Origin: an uncultured bacterium
GTDB taxonomy: Bacteria > Bacillota > Clostridia > Lachnospirales > Lachnospiraceae
Assembly (NCBI GenBank): GCA_905215405.1
Contig: CAJMQE010000052.1
Location: forward strand, 1 to 27,609
Length of the DNA: 27,609 nucleotides
Reading direction: 5' to 3'
Shown here piece by piece: positions 25,942 through 27,609 of the stretch. The number at the start of each line of letters is the position of its first letter. Position 1 is the stretch's first letter. The position numbers were made by a program, and so were the translations under genes. A model generated the notes under the pieces. That model had not been told where the DNA came from, did not search any database, and was given only the letters and a program-made list of their open reading frames with translations.

Positions 25942-26433
25942 TTAATCATCTAACGAATTTAAAATTTTACTGATGATTTCTTCCTTCGTCATTTTTAATG
26001 CAACTGAAAATTCACCTGATAACATCTTTCCAGCTTTCTGAAGATATCTAGAATCACTGGAATTCAGCTTCTTGCCATTTTCAATTCTCTTTTGTTTTAC
26101 TGATTCAATTCCTTTGATCATTGCAAGCCATTTCTCACAGTCACAGGACTTGATTGCTTCTCCGAACTTCTGCTCTCTAATTTTGCTATTCTTATCATAT
26201 ATACCTTCGATATCCGTTAAACCGCTCAGATACTGAAGAGCTTCATCTGATGAAATAACAGGTCTCATTCTTTTATCCGTGTCAACTTTGACATAGATGG
26301 TTCCCCCTGCATCATTCAGAGGCTGCATAATATAATACAGATCATCTGATTTTACAAAATCAGGTGTACCTATATTAAGGATTGTGCATACACCAACATT
26401 TTCAAAAACGACCAAATCATTAATTTTGTACAT
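25942..26433 (-). CDS. CarD/CdnL-family RNA polymerase-binding regulator
   Basis: This 163-residue protein begins with the CarD/TRCF RNA-polymerase interaction domain: YKINDLVVFENVGVCTI, then YYIMQPLNDAGGTIYVKVD and RPVIS (about 1-62). A helical C-terminal domain follows (about 65-163), including KWLAMIKGI and KMTKEEII, which in the family contacts promoter DNA at the -10 edge. CarD proteins stabilise or alter open promoter complexes. GGTGAT precedes ATG 26433. It is transcribed away from the YoaK-type gene. Clostridial genomes often have several CarD paralogues, so a specific target set cannot be inferred. Confidence 0.88.
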   Translation of the reverse strand: MYKINDLVVFENVGVCTILNIGTPDFVKSDDLYYIMQPLNDAGGTIYVKVDTDKRMRPVISSDEALQYLSGLTDIEGIYDKNSKIREQKFGEAIKSCDCEKWLAMIKGIESVKQKRIENGKKLNSSDSRYLQKAGKMLSGEFSVALKMTKEEIISKILNSLDD

Positions 26434-26529
26434 TTACAATCACCACTTTCTAAACCAAAACCTTGTTACATTTCCCTGTTACTCTCGTCAAATAACTACT
26501 CATACTACGAAAATACCCTGTTATATTTA

Positions 26530-26558
26530 ACTTTACACCTAAAAAAAATAATTTTCAA
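26530..26558 (-). promoter_or_regulatory. Candidate promoter for the CarD-family gene
   Basis: On the minus strand TTGAAA and TAAAGT are separated by 17 bases, about 97 bases before ATG 26433. The -35 is good, the -10 is moderate, and the region is very AT-rich, so other positions are possible. The gene-free stretch 26434-26748 holds only promoter-like and palindromic elements. Confidence 0.4.
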
Positions 26559-26559
26559 G

Positions 26560-26711
26560 TGTATACAATATAATCATTTTTAACAAAGATTTGTATTTTT
26601 ATACGAATTTTAAGTTATTGTGTATATTTTTATCACCGAATTGCCTTTCATAATGGAACGTGTTATACTACTCACTAAAAGCTATAGCGCTTACATCAGT
26701 TATGTATACAT
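26560..26711. promoter_or_regulatory. Two TGTATACA palindromes in the carD/yoaK divergent region
   Basis: TGTATACA occurs at 26560-26567, next to the candidate carD -35, and at 26703-26710 within the larger palindrome ATGTATACAT in the YoaK-gene leader. Both are perfect palindromes and flank the two divergent promoters. In such AT-rich DNA, chance occurrence is possible. Confidence 0.25.
26641..26669 (+). promoter_or_regulatory. SigA-type promoter of the YoaK-family gene
   Basis: It has -35 TTGCCT, a 17-base spacer and -10 TATACT, giving a predicted start near 26676 and a leader of about 70 bases. A strong ribosome site, GAGGTGAT, precedes ATG 26749. Confidence 0.6.
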
Positions 26712-26748
26712 CCATGTGTGCATACAGAATATGAGGTGATTCTCTATT

Positions 26749-27450
26749 ATGTATTTACAAAAGTTAAACCGTTTCCTGTCAGGTCAGGCATCTGAATCGA
26801 TCGCGACCGGCATACTACTTGCAATGACTGGCGGATTTCTGGAAACTTATTCTTTTATCAGCCGTGAACAGGTATTTGCGAACTGCCAGACTGGTAATCT
26901 GGTACTGCTTGCCACCAATGCAGTGCAGGGGAATCTGCATAAAACGATTATTTATCTGACACCTGTGCTTACATTTATGGTCGGAGTATTTTTCACTGAA
27001 TACATCAAGCACCGCTTTCGTGAACATCCAAAGATTCACTGGAGACAGATTCTTGTCCTTGTAGAAGTATTTCTGCTCCTTATCACCGGATTGATTCCTT
27101 CGGGTCCTTACAACATTGTCGCAACAACGATTATTGCGTTGTCCTGTGCACTGCAATATGACAGTTTTCGAAAGATCCGTGGTTATGTCTGCGCAACAAC
27201 AATGTGTACCGGTAATTTGAGAAGTCTGACAGAGAATCTCTTTAAATGTTGTATCTCTTCTGATTCCGCTGCACGAAAAAAACTGATACATTACATATTA
27301 ATTGTAGGATTCTTTATGGTTGGAGCAATTGGTGGTTCCATCACAACCAGAATCATCGGAGAACGAGCAGTCTGGATCTGTTCCTTTGTTCTTCTAGTCG
27401 TATTTATAATGATGTTCATACGCAACGAAGCACTTGATTCTACTCAATAA
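26749..27450 (+). CDS. yoaK: YoaK/DUF1275 family membrane protein
   Basis: The 233-residue protein has about six hydrophobic segments (roughly 20-40, 62-82, 97-116, 121-140, 180-200 and 205-225). It shows the DUF1275 pattern: LAMTGGFLETYSFI near 25, then FANCQTGNLVLLA near 43, and CTGNLRS near 152. Members are integral membrane proteins widespread in bacteria; the family has no firmly established function that I know of. The gene has its own promoter and ribosome site and is divergent from the CarD-family gene. A hairpin spans its stop codon. The symbol is given by family similarity only. Confidence 0.87.
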   Translation: MYLQKLNRFLSGQASESIATGILLAMTGGFLETYSFISREQVFANCQTGNLVLLATNAVQGNLHKTIIYLTPVLTFMVGVFFTEYIKHRFREHPKIHWRQILVLVEVFLLLITGLIPSGPYNIVATTIIALSCALQYDSFRKIRGYVCATTMCTGNLRSLTENLFKCCISSDSAARKKLIHYILIVGFFMVGAIGGSITTRIIGERAVWICSFVLLVVFIMMFIRNEALDSTQ

Positions 27451-27467
27451 TGACTACTAGAATCAAG
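27433..27467 (+). terminator. Hairpin across the yoaK stop codon
   Basis: CTTGATTCTA and TAGAATCAAG form a perfect 10-bp stem around a 15-base loop that contains the stop codon. There is no T run after it, so it may act as a weak terminator or protect the 3' end. Confidence 0.35.
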
Positions 27468-27480
27468 CCCTACTATTAGC

Positions 27481-27555
27481 AGAAAAACTAAAAAGACAGC
27501 TGACAAAACTGCCTCCCACAAAACTACTGATTGTGGGAAAGGCAATCCGGTCAGC
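27481..27555 (-). terminator. Terminator of a minus-strand gene entering from the right
   Basis: On the minus strand an outer stem GCTGAC/GTCAGC encloses an inner stem CCCACAA/TTGTGGG extended by GCC/GGC pairs, followed by a T-rich tail (CTTTTTAGTTTTT). The orientation means the transcript comes from beyond the right edge. Confidence 0.6.
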
Positions 27556-27563
27556 CAATGTCA

Positions 27564-27609
27564 TTAAGTTAATGTATTGACTCGACGACAGACATTACAA
27601 AGAGATTTT
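27564..27609 (-). CDS. Possible C-terminal end of a minus-strand gene (partial)
   Basis: The last 14 codons of a frame entering from the right edge read KSLCNVCRRVNTLT and end in two stops (TAA TGA) nine bases before the nested terminator. Position next to a terminator supports a real gene end, but another frame also stops nearby and the piece is too short to identify. A mobile-element transposase tail is one possibility I cannot test. Confidence 0.3.
   Translation of the reverse strand, partial: KSLCNVCRRVNTLT

Noticed and set aside
27444..27563. Short minus-strand frame running through the right-edge hairpin
   Set aside because: It consists mostly of the terminator stem-loop and its T tail, and has no ribosome site.

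Overview
The window reads as chromosomal DNA from an AT-rich, low-GC Gram-positive anaerobe, most likely a Clostridia/Lachnospiraceae-type Firmicute. The evidence is the clostridial order def-fmt-yugP-rsmB-rlmN-stp-prkC-rsgA-rpe, the neighbouring tepA-like and ftsK genes, a meso-diaminopimelate-type MurE (DNPR motif), GGAGG-type ribosome binding sites and a CarD-family regulator. No rRNA, tRNA or CRISPR array was seen. Species cannot be named from sequence alone.

Layout. (1) Positions 1-3640, minus strand, hold an accessory operon with its own promoter (3610-3638). In transcription order it encodes an acidic coiled-coil protein, a 219-residue protein of unknown function, a WXG100 protein (W-A-G at residues 45-47), a second small helical protein with Y-D-G at the same residues, and a large protein whose C-terminus lies beyond the left edge. 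The large protein has a helical N-terminus, a segment resembling the pre-toxin TG domain and three near-identical 36-residue repeats. This is the layout of a type VII (Esx/WXG100) secreted polymorphic toxin locus. The toxin tip, any immunity gene and the secretion machinery are outside the window. (2) Positions 3727-16675, minus strand, hold a housekeeping block: murE, priA, def, fmt, a membrane zinc peptidase, rsmB, rlmN, PP2C phosphatase, PASTA kinase, rsgA and rpe. It ends in a terminator. (3) Positions 16679-21330, minus strand, hold fhs and ftsK. (4) Positions 21333-22985, minus strand, hold a two-gene ABC transporter (NitT/TauT type) without a binding protein. (5) Positions 23210-23902, plus strand, hold a ClpP-like TepA-type protease gene, convergent with the next gene across a shared terminator. 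(6) Positions 24097-26433, minus strand, hold a REC-GGDEF-EAL c-di-GMP phosphodiesterase and a CarD-type regulator. (7) Positions 26641-27450, plus strand, hold a YoaK/DUF1275 membrane protein. The right edge shows the terminator, and probably the last codons, of another minus-strand gene.

How the genes work together. The long block combines translation initiation and maturation (fmt, def), rRNA modification and ribosome assembly (rsmB, rlmN, rsgA), replication restart (priA), cell wall synthesis (murE) and the muropeptide-sensing kinase/phosphatase pair. The toxin operon sits directly beyond the rpe terminator and is the most interesting accessory content. Its features of note are the WxG/YxG pair, an unclassified partner protein, fresh tandem repeats in the effector and an operator-like palindrome at the predicted transcription start.
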